Below the pieces are notes generated by a model that was not told the origin of the DNA, searched no databases, and saw nothing but the letters and a program-made list of their open reading frames with translations. Shown here one piece after another: positions 26,286 through 34,106 of a stretch of DNA of 44,426 bases. A program made the translations under genes and the position numbers. The stretch is from DASYXT01 sp035934555 (GTDB lineage: Bacteria > Verrucomicrobiota > Verrucomicrobiia > Limisphaerales > UBA8199). The stretch's first letter is position 1, and every line of letters starts with the position of its first letter. The stretch is from contig DASYXT010000035.1 of NCBI GenBank assembly GCA_035934555.1, forward strand, positions 1 through 44,426. Reading direction: 5' to 3'.

Positions 26286-26726
26286 ATGAAAGTCTTTGCC
26301 CCGGCTCTTTTGCTCGGTTTGGGGATCAGCGTTGTGCAGGCGCAGAATTACTCGATTGACTGGTTCAAAGTGGCCGGCGGGGGCGGGACCAGCACTGGGG
26401 GTCCTTACTCGGTGAGCGGCACCATCGGGCAGGCGGATGCCGGGCACCTGAGCGGCGGCAATTACACTTTGGATGGCGGGTTCTGGGGCATCGTGGCGGC
26501 GGTGCAGACACCCGGAGCGCCGCGGCTGACCATTAGGCTGACGGGGACTAATGCGGTCGTGGTTACCTGGCCTTCGCCGAGCACCGGGTTTTCGCTGCAG
26601 CAAAACGCCATAGTTGGCGGGGGTATCTGGAACCCAGCCGGCCTGACGGTGAACGACAATGGCACGATCAAATGGGTCGTGGTGAGTGCGCCTGCGGGGA
26701 ACCTGTTCTTCCGGTTGAAGCAATAA
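26286..26726 (+). CDS. small secreted protein of the verrucomicrobial GGTSTGG/SGTIGQ type
   Basis: A 146-residue exported protein with a signal peptide (about 1-20, MKVFAPALLLGLGISVVQAQ). The mature start 'YSIDWFKVAGGGGTSTGGPYSVSGTIGQADAG...LSGGNYTLDGGFWG' is a pattern I know from many Verrucomicrobiota secreted proteins, whose function is unknown. The C-terminal half is a beta-sandwich-like segment ending 'LFFRLKQ', possibly a surface or sorting module. It stands alone, convergent with the DUF1080 fusion gene. Confidence 0.83.
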   Translation: MKVFAPALLLGLGISVVQAQNYSIDWFKVAGGGGTSTGGPYSVSGTIGQADAGHLSGGNYTLDGGFWGIVAAVQTPGAPRLTIRLTGTNAVVVTWPSPSTGFSLQQNAIVGGGIWNPAGLTVNDNGTIKWVVVSAPAGNLFFRLKQ

Positions 26727-26788
26727 CCGGGGCGCAGAGGTTGTCGTCGGCGCGCCCCACGAGGGAACAGAAACCGGCACGCTATGTA

Positions 26789-28876
26789 TCAGTTACCCGC
26801 CAACCGCTTGATCTTAATGCTGCGGAACATCACCTGCCCGTGATCGCCTTGTAAGCCGATAAAGCCGGTATCGGACTTCGCGAAATGCGGCATGCGGGCG
26901 AACTTGCTTTTGGCCACGCGCTCCTTGAAATCATCGCTGCCAAGCACGTATTCGAAGTATTTGACGCCGTTGATGTAGTGCTCGCATTTTTCCGGCGAGA
27001 TAACCAGGCGGACATGGTTCCACTCACCGACGGGCTTCGTCGCATCGAGCGTCTTGCCGGTGTTCGGGTCAACCGGGGGCTGATACAGGGCATAGAGCCA
27101 GCCGCAGCGGATGGGGTCGGCGGCCTTGACGTTATCTTCGAGTTGGAATTCCGGCCCGGTAGCCCAGATGGCGTTTCCCTGGTCGGTGACATGGTACATG
27201 ATGCCGCTATTGCCGGCTTCGGAGATGTTGTAATCGAGCTGCAATTCGAACCAGGCGTACTCCCCGGTGGTGACGATGTCTCCAGCATTGTGCGGGTCGG
27301 AGCAAACCAGCGCGCCATCTTTGACTTCCCAGCCCGGGCGGACGCCTTCGCGTTTGAAATTATGCCAGCCAGTAAAGTCCTGGCCATTGAAGAGCAGTTC
27401 CCAGCCGGCGGCCCGCTCGGCTTCGGTGAGTGTATTTGGCGGAGCGCTGCTACCAAGGGCGATGGGCGCGGCAGAGGCCAGTTGCACCGGTTGCGTGCCG
27501 AGTTCCTTTTCCATGGCCGTCTTCCACTCCTGGGCGAGGTCCGGCAAGGTCTTGCCGGTGACGGTTTGCCAGATTTCTTCGTTATACCGATGTTCGCGGC
27601 AGGCGGCGTTCAGTTGGGTGATCAGCTCGTTCTTCGGGTCATAATGGTTGATGACATAATCCAGGAAATTGGCGGTGATGCGGTAGGCGCCATCGTAGCG
27701 CAACTGAACGCGGCGCCGGCTCTTCAGCCAGACGAGATCGGCGCCGTGGCTTTGGGGCTCATATTTGAACCAGCGGATGTAATCGGGAATGCCCTCGACC
27801 AGCCAGCCGGGGGGGCGGACGCGTGGGGCATCGGGGTTGCCGCGGCGGCCACCGCCATACTGCTGCACGACGTGCACCTCTTCGTGCACCAGGGCGCCAA
27901 TGGCTTCGCCGTTGAGCTCGTTTTTCAGCCAATCGGAGTTGGCGGTGACGCGCGTGCCGCCGGTGGCGGCGACGCCGCGCTCTGGCCGAATGGTGACGCT
28001 GAAGTGCGTGGGCGGTTTGTAACCGGGGCTGGCGAGCACTGCGGTCATTTTCGGATACCACTCAGCCAGCACCGGCGCGAGCTTCTGCTCGGCCCAATCT
28101 TTCAAGTCCGGCGCGCGGGAGGTGTCAATCGTGATGTGGCAATAGCCGTCGGTGGAGGTGATGGCAAACGGGGGCGTTTCGGGTTCAGCGGCGGCGACGG
28201 CTTTAGCCCCGCCCTGGCCAATGATGTCAATTTCGCTGAAGAAGGTATTGCCGAAGTCATCATTGCTTTCGGTGCGGGAAATATCAAACAGGAGGTAGCG
28301 ATAAGTGCCCAGTGGGCCGGCTGAATCCGAAATGCTCACGCCGTACTGGCCGCCCAGTTCTCCTTCTTTGGGCCGGGTGTCCACCGCCTGGACGAGGCGC
28401 CAGCCGCAACTCTCCGGCTCAGTTCCCCGGGCCGGCCGCGCATTGAATCCATCGGCCTTGCCGTCGCTGGCGTAAAGTTTATAGACCTGCGGCCCGCGGT
28501 CGCCCGGATGCCATGAGTAGGTGTTGACTTGCTGCACCGGGATGGCCTGGCCTAAATCAACCAGCACCCGCCCGCCCGGAGTGCCGGCGTCAAAGAAGAA
28601 GTTCTCCGCCGGCTGGTCCGCTTCGGTCGGCAATTTGCCGTCATGGAGCTTTTCGAGGCCGCCGCCGTTGTCGTCTTTGGCGCCGGCGACAATGCTGAAC
28701 TCGGCGCGGGTGGCGGCATCGTCGGCGCTGGGCGAGGGCACCGTTTTGAAGTGGAACGCCGGAGAAGCTTGATCATTGGCATTGTGTTCAACGACGAGTT
28801 TGACTTCGGCGCGGCTGGCCGAAAGGGAAAGGGCCAAAGCAGTGGCGCTCGCCGCGAATAAGGAGAAGGTTTTCAT
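26789..28876 (-). CDS. secreted BSP-type metalloprotease fused to a DUF1080 (3-keto-disaccharide hydrolase) domain
   Basis: A 695-residue exported multidomain protein. The signal peptide is about 1-23. A discoidin-like region follows (about 90-220: 'RVLVDLGQAIPVQQVNTYSWHPGDRGPQVYKLY'). A plant basic-secretory-protein-type peptidase domain (about 245-455) has the zinc motif HEEVH (331-335) and 'PPGWLVEGIPDYIRW' downstream, where a further ligand would lie. The DUF1080 domain (about 489-695) reads 'GWELLFNGQDFTGWHNFK...GWEVKDGALVC' and ends 'FIGLQGDHGQVMFRSIKIK'. Members of that family act on or bind glycans. The frame is intact throughout. Confidence 0.9.
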   Translation of the reverse strand: MKTFSLFAASATALALSLSASRAEVKLVVEHNANDQASPAFHFKTVPSPSADDAATRAEFSIVAGAKDDNGGGLEKLHDGKLPTEADQPAENFFFDAGTPGGRVLVDLGQAIPVQQVNTYSWHPGDRGPQVYKLYASDGKADGFNARPARGTEPESCGWRLVQAVDTRPKEGELGGQYGVSISDSAGPLGTYRYLLFDISRTESNDDFGNTFFSEIDIIGQGGAKAVAAAEPETPPFAITSTDGYCHITIDTSRAPDLKDWAEQKLAPVLAEWYPKMTAVLASPGYKPPTHFSVTIRPERGVAATGGTRVTANSDWLKNELNGEAIGALVHEEVHVVQQYGGGRRGNPDAPRVRPPGWLVEGIPDYIRWFKYEPQSHGADLVWLKSRRRVQLRYDGAYRITANFLDYVINHYDPKNELITQLNAACREHRYNEEIWQTVTGKTLPDLAQEWKTAMEKELGTQPVQLASAAPIALGSSAPPNTLTEAERAAGWELLFNGQDFTGWHNFKREGVRPGWEVKDGALVCSDPHNAGDIVTTGEYAWFELQLDYNISEAGNSGIMYHVTDQGNAIWATGPEFQLEDNVKAADPIRCGWLYALYQPPVDPNTGKTLDATKPVGEWNHVRLVISPEKCEHYINGVKYFEYVLGSDDFKERVAKSKFARMPHFAKSDTGFIGLQGDHGQVMFRSIKIKRLAGN

Positions 28877-29017
28877 AATTTGCGGACCAGTCCTCGTAGA
28901 TTAGCCAAACCGACCCCCGTGGGAAGCCGAAAATCAGAGAGTGTCAAGCCCCCCGCGGGAGCCCTTGTTCGGTTTGTTCCCGGTTGATTTTATGCTTATC
29001 AGGGATGATTTTTCTAT

Positions 29018-29509
29018 ATGACAAGGATGTCCTTAGCGTTGTTCCAGGAGCGCACTAAAGCCGAACCCATTTGCGACCGATTAACCCGGGAGGGGTTCAA
29101 CCCCGAGCTGCACGATTACGCGCCCCAGGGTGCGCTGTGGTTCACCAGCCCGCGCAAAGCCGGGGTGCGACTGCAAGTGCCGGCGGAGCAATTCGAGCGC
29201 GCCGAACAGTTCCTGCTGGACTGGGATGCAGCCGAGGGGGCCTTGCGCGACGCCATCCGGTGTCCGCAATGCCGTTCGTTGCGCGTTGAGTATCCGCAAT
29301 ACGCGCATAATTCATTGCTGACCAACCTGGCCATGGGGGCCTCGGCCGAGGTGGGGATTATCGAGAAGGACTATTACTGCGAGGATTGCCATTACACCTG
29401 GCCCAAGCCTGGTCCGGTTCGGCCAGCCCAGGCACATTCGGCGCCGGATTATTTCCTGGAAGGCGTGCCGCCCAAGCCGAAAAAGCCAGCTAAGCCCACT
29501 GGAAGGTAA
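29018..29509 (+). CDS. DUF2007-like protein with a zinc ribbon
   Basis: A 163-residue soluble protein. Residues 1-75 ('LALFQERTKAEPICDRLTREGFNPELHD', 'LQVPAEQFERAEQFLLDW') match the ferredoxin-like DUF2007 pattern. A zinc ribbon follows with C-x2-C pairs in 'IRCPQCRSLRVEYPQ' and 'DYYCEDCHYTW', then a Pro/Lys-rich tail. Start at 29018 or the ATG three codons later. The family's role is unknown; it may bind a small molecule or a partner protein. Confidence 0.75.
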   Translation: MTRMSLALFQERTKAEPICDRLTREGFNPELHDYAPQGALWFTSPRKAGVRLQVPAEQFERAEQFLLDWDAAEGALRDAIRCPQCRSLRVEYPQYAHNSLLTNLAMGASAEVGIIEKDYYCEDCHYTWPKPGPVRPAQAHSAPDYFLEGVPPKPKKPAKPTGR

Positions 29510-29584
29510 AGAACGCCGGAGAGTGAGGATTGGGGTTTTTAACTGCATACTTTTTCGGGTAAAGGCGGGGTGACGAATTTAGGG

Positions 29585-29613
29585 CGTTGCTGCGGGCTAA
29601 AGTCCGCGCGCCG
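29585..29613. repeat. dispersed palindromic element (TGCGGGCTAAAGTCCGCGC)
   Basis: One copy of the element whose core is TGCGG(A/G)CTAAAGTCCGCGC, found also at 22013-22031, 31227-31253, 31341-31370 and 42949-42982. The half-palindrome GCGGNCT/AGTCCGC can fold into a short hairpin. Confidence 0.75.
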
Positions 29614-29787
29614 GTGGGTAATTAATAGTTGTGCCCAAGACTGAGACACGCCCGCAGGCTTCTCCAGGCACGAGCTCTGGCTCGGCTTTTGCTCTGCACC
29701 CTATGCGAAACAATGAACGGCTGGGTCGCAGCGGGCTGCGGATAGGGTCGCCCCTCCGAGCCTGCAAGCCCCCGCCAAACGACGTGT

Positions 29788-29970
29788 ATGACCGCTCAAG
29801 CATTAGTGGGATTGTTCGAGGAAATGATGGACCTCAAGCTCCAGCAGTATGCCGAGTCGCAACTGAAGGTCACCCCCGAGTTGACCCGCCTATTGCACGA
29901 AAAGCGCGAAACCGACCGGCGGCGCCTGGACCAAATCCGGGCGGAGCTGGTGCGCTTCCTGCAGGTCTGA
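29788..29970 (+). CDS. small helical protein of unknown function
   Basis: Sixty residues, almost entirely helical and charged ('LVGLFEEMMDLKLQQYAESQLKVTPELTRLLHEKRETDRRRLDQIRAELVRFLQV'-type heptads; quoted in part only by its character: Leu spaced among Glu/Arg). It reads like a genuine coiled-coil protein. It overlaps the 3' end of the anmK-like gene on the other strand by 101 bases, and in that overlap the anmK product is low-complexity, so this frame is the better coding candidate there. Confidence 0.55.
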   Translation: MTAQALVGLFEEMMDLKLQQYAESQLKVTPELTRLLHEKRETDRRRLDQIRAELVRFLQV

Positions 29971-31168
29971 AGTGCGGCGGCAGGGCAATTTTGCCTAGGA
30001 TTGCGGCGTGCCGGGCGCCGGTCGCGCTGGGGACATTTCCGGGGCGACCCAGCCAGGTTTGTCGCGCCAGCAATGCAAAGGCCAGCGCTTCCTTCGCCTG
30101 GTTCGGAACCCCGAAATCTTCGTGGGTGAGCAACTCCGCGTTGCCCAATTGCGCTTGGAACATGGCGCGCAGCGTGGGATTGGAGGCGCCGCCGCCGCCC
30201 AGGATTACTTGAAGGTTTGCCGGCCGGCCGCGCGGGAGCCGGGGAAGGATCACCCGGCGGTAAGCTTCGCCAATGCTCGTGACGGTAAAGGCGGTCGCAG
30301 TCGCAATGACATCGACTTGGCGCAAGCGGCGGCGCCGCGCATGCGACAGGACCTGTTGCACAAAAGCCGGCCCGAATGCTTCGCGGCCGGTAGTTTTTGG
30401 AGGTGGGCGTCGCAAAAACGGGTGAGCCATCATTTTAGCCAGGAGTTCCGGCGATACTTTCCCTTGAGCCGCCAGGCGGCCATTTCGGTCGAATTGTTTC
30501 CGGCCGCCACTGAGCTCGCTTACAAGTGCGTCGAGCACCATGTTTCCTGGACCGGTATCGAAGGCCAGCACCTGGTCGAGCCCTCCCCCCGCCGGCAAGA
30601 ACGTCAAGTTGGCGATCCCGCCGATGTTTTGCACAATGCGCGGGCGCAGCGGATCCGTGAATAACACCCAGTCCGCAAACGGCACCAGCGGCGCGCCCTG
30701 ACCTCCCGCGGCCAGGTCGGCTACCCTGAAATCAGCGAGCGTCGGAATGCCGGTGCGCTGCGCGATGATCGCCGCCTCGCCCAATTGCAGTGTCGAAGGG
30801 GGACGCCCGTCAGGCAGATGATGAAAAGTCTGGCCGTGGGAGCCAATCGCCGTGACGTCACTCATGCGCAGCTTAGCGGCTTGAATGACCGCGGCGGCGG
30901 CCTGGGCGAAACGTTCCCCCAGCACGAAATTCAGGCGGCACAACTCGGCGACGCTGCCGGCCACCGCCGCATCCAATATGGTTCGGCGCAATGCGGCTGG
31001 AAAAGGCCGATGCGCGTGCGCCAGCAACTTGACTCGGACCGACGGCCCCCCCCAAATGTCCGCCGCCACTGCATCAATGCCGTCGGCAGAAGTCCCGGAC
31101 ATCAGGCCCACAAAGCAGCGGTGTGCTCGCACAGCGCAAAGTAAAGGCGATGGCTTGGCCTGGAGCAA
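29870..31168 (-). CDS. anmK: anhydro-N-acetylmuramic acid kinase
   Basis: Phosphorylates 1,6-anhydro-MurNAc while opening its ring, recycling peptidoglycan sugar. The N-terminal 'FVGLMSGTSADGIDAV' (about 19-34) is the ATP-binding phosphate loop; 'SHGQTFHH', 'ADFRVADLAAGGQGAPLVPFAD' and 'VLAFDTGPGNMVLDAL' are family blocks. The core normally ends near 'GNVPSATGARHAAILGKI'. Here about 38 further Pro/Ala/Gly-rich residues follow before the stop and overlap the small plus-strand gene, so the natural stop may have been lost. The start may also be a GTG 12 codons downstream. Confidence 0.9.
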   Translation of the reverse strand: MLQAKPSPLLCAVRAHRCFVGLMSGTSADGIDAVAADIWGGPSVRVKLLAHAHRPFPAALRRTILDAAVAGSVAELCRLNFVLGERFAQAAAAVIQAAKLRMSDVTAIGSHGQTFHHLPDGRPPSTLQLGEAAIIAQRTGIPTLADFRVADLAAGGQGAPLVPFADWVLFTDPLRPRIVQNIGGIANLTFLPAGGGLDQVLAFDTGPGNMVLDALVSELSGGRKQFDRNGRLAAQGKVSPELLAKMMAHPFLRRPPPKTTGREAFGPAFVQQVLSHARRRRLRQVDVIATATAFTVTSIGEAYRRVILPRLPRGRPANLQVILGGGGASNPTLRAMFQAQLGNAELLTHEDFGVPNQAKEALAFALLARQTWLGRPGNVPSATGARHAAILGKIALPPHFRPAGSAPAPPGFGPGAAGRFRAFRAIGGSTRG

Positions 31169-31226
31169 GCACCGGCGCTCGGACTTTGGTCCACGGCACC
31201 ATTCGTAAATCCCGCCCTATCGGACC

Positions 31227-31370
31227 TTGTTGCGGACTAAAGTCCGCGCTCCGCCGTTCGCGCTCCGGGGGGCGGCGATTAAACCATTCGTTGGGAAAAG
31301 CGGCAGAGGGCTGCCGCAGTCCAAAACCTGGCGGGGGTATGTTGCTGCGGGCTAAAGCCCCGCGCTCCGG
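31227..31370. repeat. composite of three dispersed repeat elements
   Basis: Within the 323-base divergent spacer (31169-31491) lie a TGCGGACTAAAGTCCGCGC element (31227-31253), an AGCGGCAGAGGGCTGCCGCAG element (31297-31335) and a TGCGGGCTAAAGCCCCGCGC element (31341-31370). The rest of the spacer holds no gene. The first and third are near copies in direct orientation bracketing the second. Confidence 0.78.
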
Positions 31371-31405
31371 CTGCTTCGCTGAGGGGAGCCGCCTCCCCGC
31401 AATGT

Positions 31406-31434
31406 TTGCAATTGGGCGGCAGGTGTGGTGTATT
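31406..31434 (+). promoter_or_regulatory. possible sigma-70-type promoter for the YlbF-like gene
   Basis: TTGCAA and TGTATT lie 17 bases apart, about 57 bases before the ATG at 31492. An alternative -10, TATTGT, starts two bases later. A GGGGAG-CCTCCCC hairpin just upstream (31383-31398) may belong to the neighbouring repeats. Confidence 0.35.
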
Positions 31435-31491
31435 GTGTGCGACACGCCGACTGGCTAAGCGGGCCGTGTTGGCCCGAGTCTAACTATACTT

Positions 31492-31908
31492 ATGGAAACG
31501 ATAATGGAAGACAGTGTAATGCAGAAGACGCGCGAGCTTTGCCAAACTCTGCTGGACCAGCCGGCGATGCAGAATCTCCGCCAGCGGATTGACGCTTTTA
31601 TGGGCGATGAGCAATCGCGGACGCAATATGAGGGCCTGGTGCAAAAGGGCGAGGCGCTGCAGCACAAGCAGCAGACGTCAACGCCGTTGACGGGCGAGGA
31701 AATCGCCGAGTTCGAGCAGCAACGCGACGCGCTATTGCAGAACCCGGTGGCACGCGGTTTCCTTGATGCGCAGGAAGAGCTGCACCACATGCAGAAATCC
31801 ATCCACCAGTTCGTGAACAAAACTCTCGAATTGGGCCGGATGCCGACGGAAGCAGACCTCAACGGCGGGAGCTGCGGCAGCGGCTGCGGTTGCGGGCACA
31901 GCCACTGA
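31492..31908 (+). CDS. YlbF/YmcA-family protein with a Cys/His-rich tail
   Basis: A 138-residue helical protein of the Com_YlbF family, which in Bacillus modulates RNase Y and carries Fe-S clusters in a complex. The helical pattern 'VMQKTRELCQTLLDQPAMQNLRQRIDAF' and 'NPVARGFLDAQEELHHMQKSIHQFVNKTLEL' is typical. The C-terminus ends in GGSCGSGCGCGHSH, four Cys/two His in a Gly/Ser string that looks like a metal-binding tail. Starts at 31492 or 31504 are possible. It stands alone downstream of a repeat cluster. Confidence 0.83.
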   Translation: METIMEDSVMQKTRELCQTLLDQPAMQNLRQRIDAFMGDEQSRTQYEGLVQKGEALQHKQQTSTPLTGEEIAEFEQQRDALLQNPVARGFLDAQEELHHMQKSIHQFVNKTLELGRMPTEADLNGGSCGSGCGCGHSH

Positions 31909-31983
31909 GGCGCAAGGATTCCGTTCGAGGCTGCGCCCCCGGGATGGGCGCTGCGGCCCGGGGAACGAGGTGGAGAGCCGGAA

Positions 31984-32739
31984 CTACCGCGCGTGGCTCT
32001 CGAACCTGATCGTGCCTCCGATGCGCTCATCCGGTTCGAACACGACCTGGTGTCGTAAGACGTGGAATTGGCTTTTTCCCGCCAGGGCGGCGCACTCCAA
32101 GGCTTCCCACCCGGTGAGATTCCAGCCGGCAAAACAATGCCGATAGAAGTGCCATGAATCGGTTGAGCCCTTCCAAGGGCGAATACCGACATGCAGCGCG
32201 TGGCGCAGGTCGGGTTGAACGACATCCCAGTCGCGATCAGCGTAAAGGAGATGGGGAAGACTGCGGCTGGCCTGGAGCCGGTGTGCCGTGGCCTGATCCA
32301 CAATGCCGATAAGCGGAGCGAGCACGTCTTCGGTCGTGTACAACAGGAGGAACGGTGGGCGAAACTCGGCAGCGATGTGTGTCTGGTTGGTGAGCGCTCC
32401 AATGGCGTCCAGCAACGTGGCCGGGTTCTGGCGCAATTGGGCTCGCGCGCGGCGAAACAGGAAAAATTCGTCCGTTGCGCCCGGCATGAACACCAGGGCT
32501 TTGACGGTGGCATTCGACCGCAGGGAAAGCAGCATGAGCGGCACGCAATTGGTGGCGTTCAGCTCGTGGGTCCCCGGTGGCAACGGCATTGAGGCCAGCG
32601 CCTCTACCCAGGTCTCGCCTTCAGCGCTCCGGCCACTGAGCAGACACAACGCAAGCAACAGGGGCGCGGCGGAGCAGACCAGAAATGGTGTCCTGGGGTG
32701 CGAGGCCGGCTCGCCCGGGTCAGCGTGGTTGGTTCGCAT
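31984..32739 (-). CDS. uncharacterised exported protein
   Basis: A 251-residue protein with an N-terminal signal or anchor segment (about 18-39, TPFLVCSAAPLLLALCLLSG). The mature part has 'PLPPGTHELNATNCVPLMLLSLRSNATVKALVFMPGATDEFF' and 'FYRHCFAGWNLTGWEALECAALAGKSQFHVL'. Not recognised. Its ATG directly abuts the HscB stop, so it is probably translated from the same message, though no Fe-S role is apparent. Confidence 0.6.
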   Translation of the reverse strand: MRTNHADPGEPASHPRTPFLVCSAAPLLLALCLLSGRSAEGETWVEALASMPLPPGTHELNATNCVPLMLLSLRSNATVKALVFMPGATDEFFLFRRARAQLRQNPATLLDAIGALTNQTHIAAEFRPPFLLLYTTEDVLAPLIGIVDQATAHRLQASRSLPHLLYADRDWDVVQPDLRHALHVGIRPWKGSTDSWHFYRHCFAGWNLTGWEALECAALAGKSQFHVLRHQVVFEPDERIGGTIRFESHAR

Positions 32740-33351
32740 TTAGAAGGAAAGTTGCACGATGCGTTCCTTGAGCTGGTTTTGCCACCGGGCGAAATAGGTC
32801 AAAAGGGCGGCCAGGTCTTCGAGTTGGTGGAGCGCGTGGTCGCGGTGCGCCGGCTCGCGCAGGTCGGTGTCCCAGCGGGCATCGAGCTGCTTCAGGTCGG
32901 TTTCGCAAGCGGCCTGGCGGGCGCCGAGTTGCGCCTGCAATTGGCCGAGTTGCTCGGTGCAGGCCTGAGCGCGTTGGAAGATTTGCACCTGGAGCAGCGG
33001 CGAGACGGTGGCGCGCTTCTCTTCGAGCACCGCATCGGCTTGCCGGCAAAGCTGCGCGACCGACAGGGACAGCTCCATTAAGCCTGAGGGAACGCGTTGG
33101 ACCTGCGCCGGGCCGGCGTTGCGTTCGAGCTGGAGCAGGTGTCGCAGGCGGTCCCTGGGCTCGCGCAAACACTGGTAGGCGGCATTCAAGGCGGTGTAGT
33201 GGTCCTGGGCCGCTTGCCGCTGCTCCTTTGCCGCGTTATGCACGCGATCGGGATGGGCGGTGGCGGATAAACTAAGGAACTTTTCCTTCAATTGCCCTGG
33301 CTCGAGCCAGGGCCGGCGCGGCTGTTGGAGCAGGGCGAAATGATCGGTCAT
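32740..33351 (-). CDS. hscB: HscB-like J-domain co-chaperone for Fe-S cluster assembly
   Basis: Delivers IscU-type scaffold to the Hsp70 HscA. The N-terminal J domain ('MTDHFALLQQPRRPWLEPGQLKEKFLSLSATAHPDR') carries the HPD tripeptide at 33-35; the C-terminal helical domain (about 90-200) fits HSCB_C. The 203 residues are slightly longer than bacterial HscB (about 170). It follows the A-type carrier gene by 16 bases. iscS, iscU and hscA are not in the window. A generic DnaJ-like protein is the alternative, but no G/F or zinc region is present. Confidence 0.83.
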   Translation of the reverse strand: MTDHFALLQQPRRPWLEPGQLKEKFLSLSATAHPDRVHNAAKEQRQAAQDHYTALNAAYQCLREPRDRLRHLLQLERNAGPAQVQRVPSGLMELSLSVAQLCRQADAVLEEKRATVSPLLQVQIFQRAQACTEQLGQLQAQLGARQAACETDLKQLDARWDTDLREPAHRDHALHQLEDLAALLTYFARWQNQLKERIVQLSF

Positions 33352-33367
33352 CGCCGGGCGCCGTTGG

Positions 33368-33751
33368 TCAGGCGCTGAAACTCTCCCCGCACGAGCAGCT
33401 TGTCGCCGCGTTGGGATTGGTCACTTTAAAGCCGCCATCGAGAGCTTCGATAAAATCCAGTTCACTGCCGGTGACGTAAAGGGCGCTCTTGGGATCGACG
33501 ACGACGCGCACGCCGCCGGTTTCGACCAGGATGTCGCGATTGGCGGGCGCATCCTGCAAATCCATTTTGTACTGCAGACCGGAACAGCCGCCACCGACGA
33601 CTGCGACGCGGAGGACGCCGGCCGGCCGGCCTTGCCGGGTGAGCAGGGAACTGACCTTGAGGGCGGCGTTGGGAGTCAGCTTGATGAGCCGCTCGTCGCC
33701 GACGCGGAAAGCCGGCGCGCTTGTGGGTTTGCTGGCGTTATTCGCAATCAT
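33368..33751 (-). CDS. erpA: A-type iron-sulfur carrier (HesB/IscA/ErpA family)
   Basis: Carries or inserts Fe-S clusters. The three cluster ligands are in place: Cys56 in 'VVGGGCSGLQYKM' and Cys119/Cys121 in 'SCSCGESF'. The 127 residues include about 20 extra at the N-terminus; a shorter start is possible but no alternative ATG sits at the core. Which subtype (IscA, SufA or ErpA) cannot be decided from one sequence, so the symbol is tentative. It is paired with hscB downstream; an inverted-repeat cluster separates it from purB upstream. Confidence 0.87.
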   Translation of the reverse strand: MIANNASKPTSAPAFRVGDERLIKLTPNAALKVSSLLTRQGRPAGVLRVAVVGGGCSGLQYKMDLQDAPANRDILVETGGVRVVVDPKSALYVTGSELDFIEALDGGFKVTNPNAATSCSCGESFSA

Positions 33752-33820
33752 TGAACTGTTCCAAGGTAGAAGTGAGAATCACGCTCGTCAATCCGGACAG
33801 ACGCGCGGACGTTGAAGGGA

Positions 33821-34063
33821 GGCGCCAGCTTTTGGACTGCGCCAGCCCTCTGGCGCTTTCGACCGCCTCAGCCCCTTCACAGCGGCAGAGGGCTGCCGCA
33901 CTCCACGACGCTTCGCGACAAACCACCCCCAACTCGCATGCACGGCGCTCGGCCATTCACGCGCGCCCAATCGGGCGCCAGCTTTTGGACTGCGCCAGCC
34001 CTCTGGCGCTTTCGTCCGCCTCCGACTCTCCGAAAAGCGCCAGAGGGCTGGCGCAGTCCAAAA
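33821..34063. repeat. cluster of AGCGCCAGAGGGCTGGCGCAGTC elements with a 30-bp perfect inverted repeat
   Basis: Two direct 49-base copies (33821-33869 and 33972-34020) differ at a single base. A third copy in opposite orientation (34034-34063) pairs perfectly over 30 bases with 33981-34010 around a 23-base loop. A diverged copy with GGCAGAGGGCTGCC lies at 33880-33905 and another family member at 31297-31335. The cluster fills the purB-erpA spacer (33752-34106), which has no gene. The long stem would fold in RNA on either strand. Confidence 0.9.
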
Positions 34064-34106
34064 CCTCGCGGGATGAGCGGCTGTGCCGGCGTGTCGTCAG
34101 CGCAAT

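Noticed and set aside
26885..28324. 479-codon plus-strand frame
   Set aside because: Antisense to the BSP-DUF1080 gene; composition is Gly/Ala/Val/Asp-rich, as expected from the complement of coding DNA.
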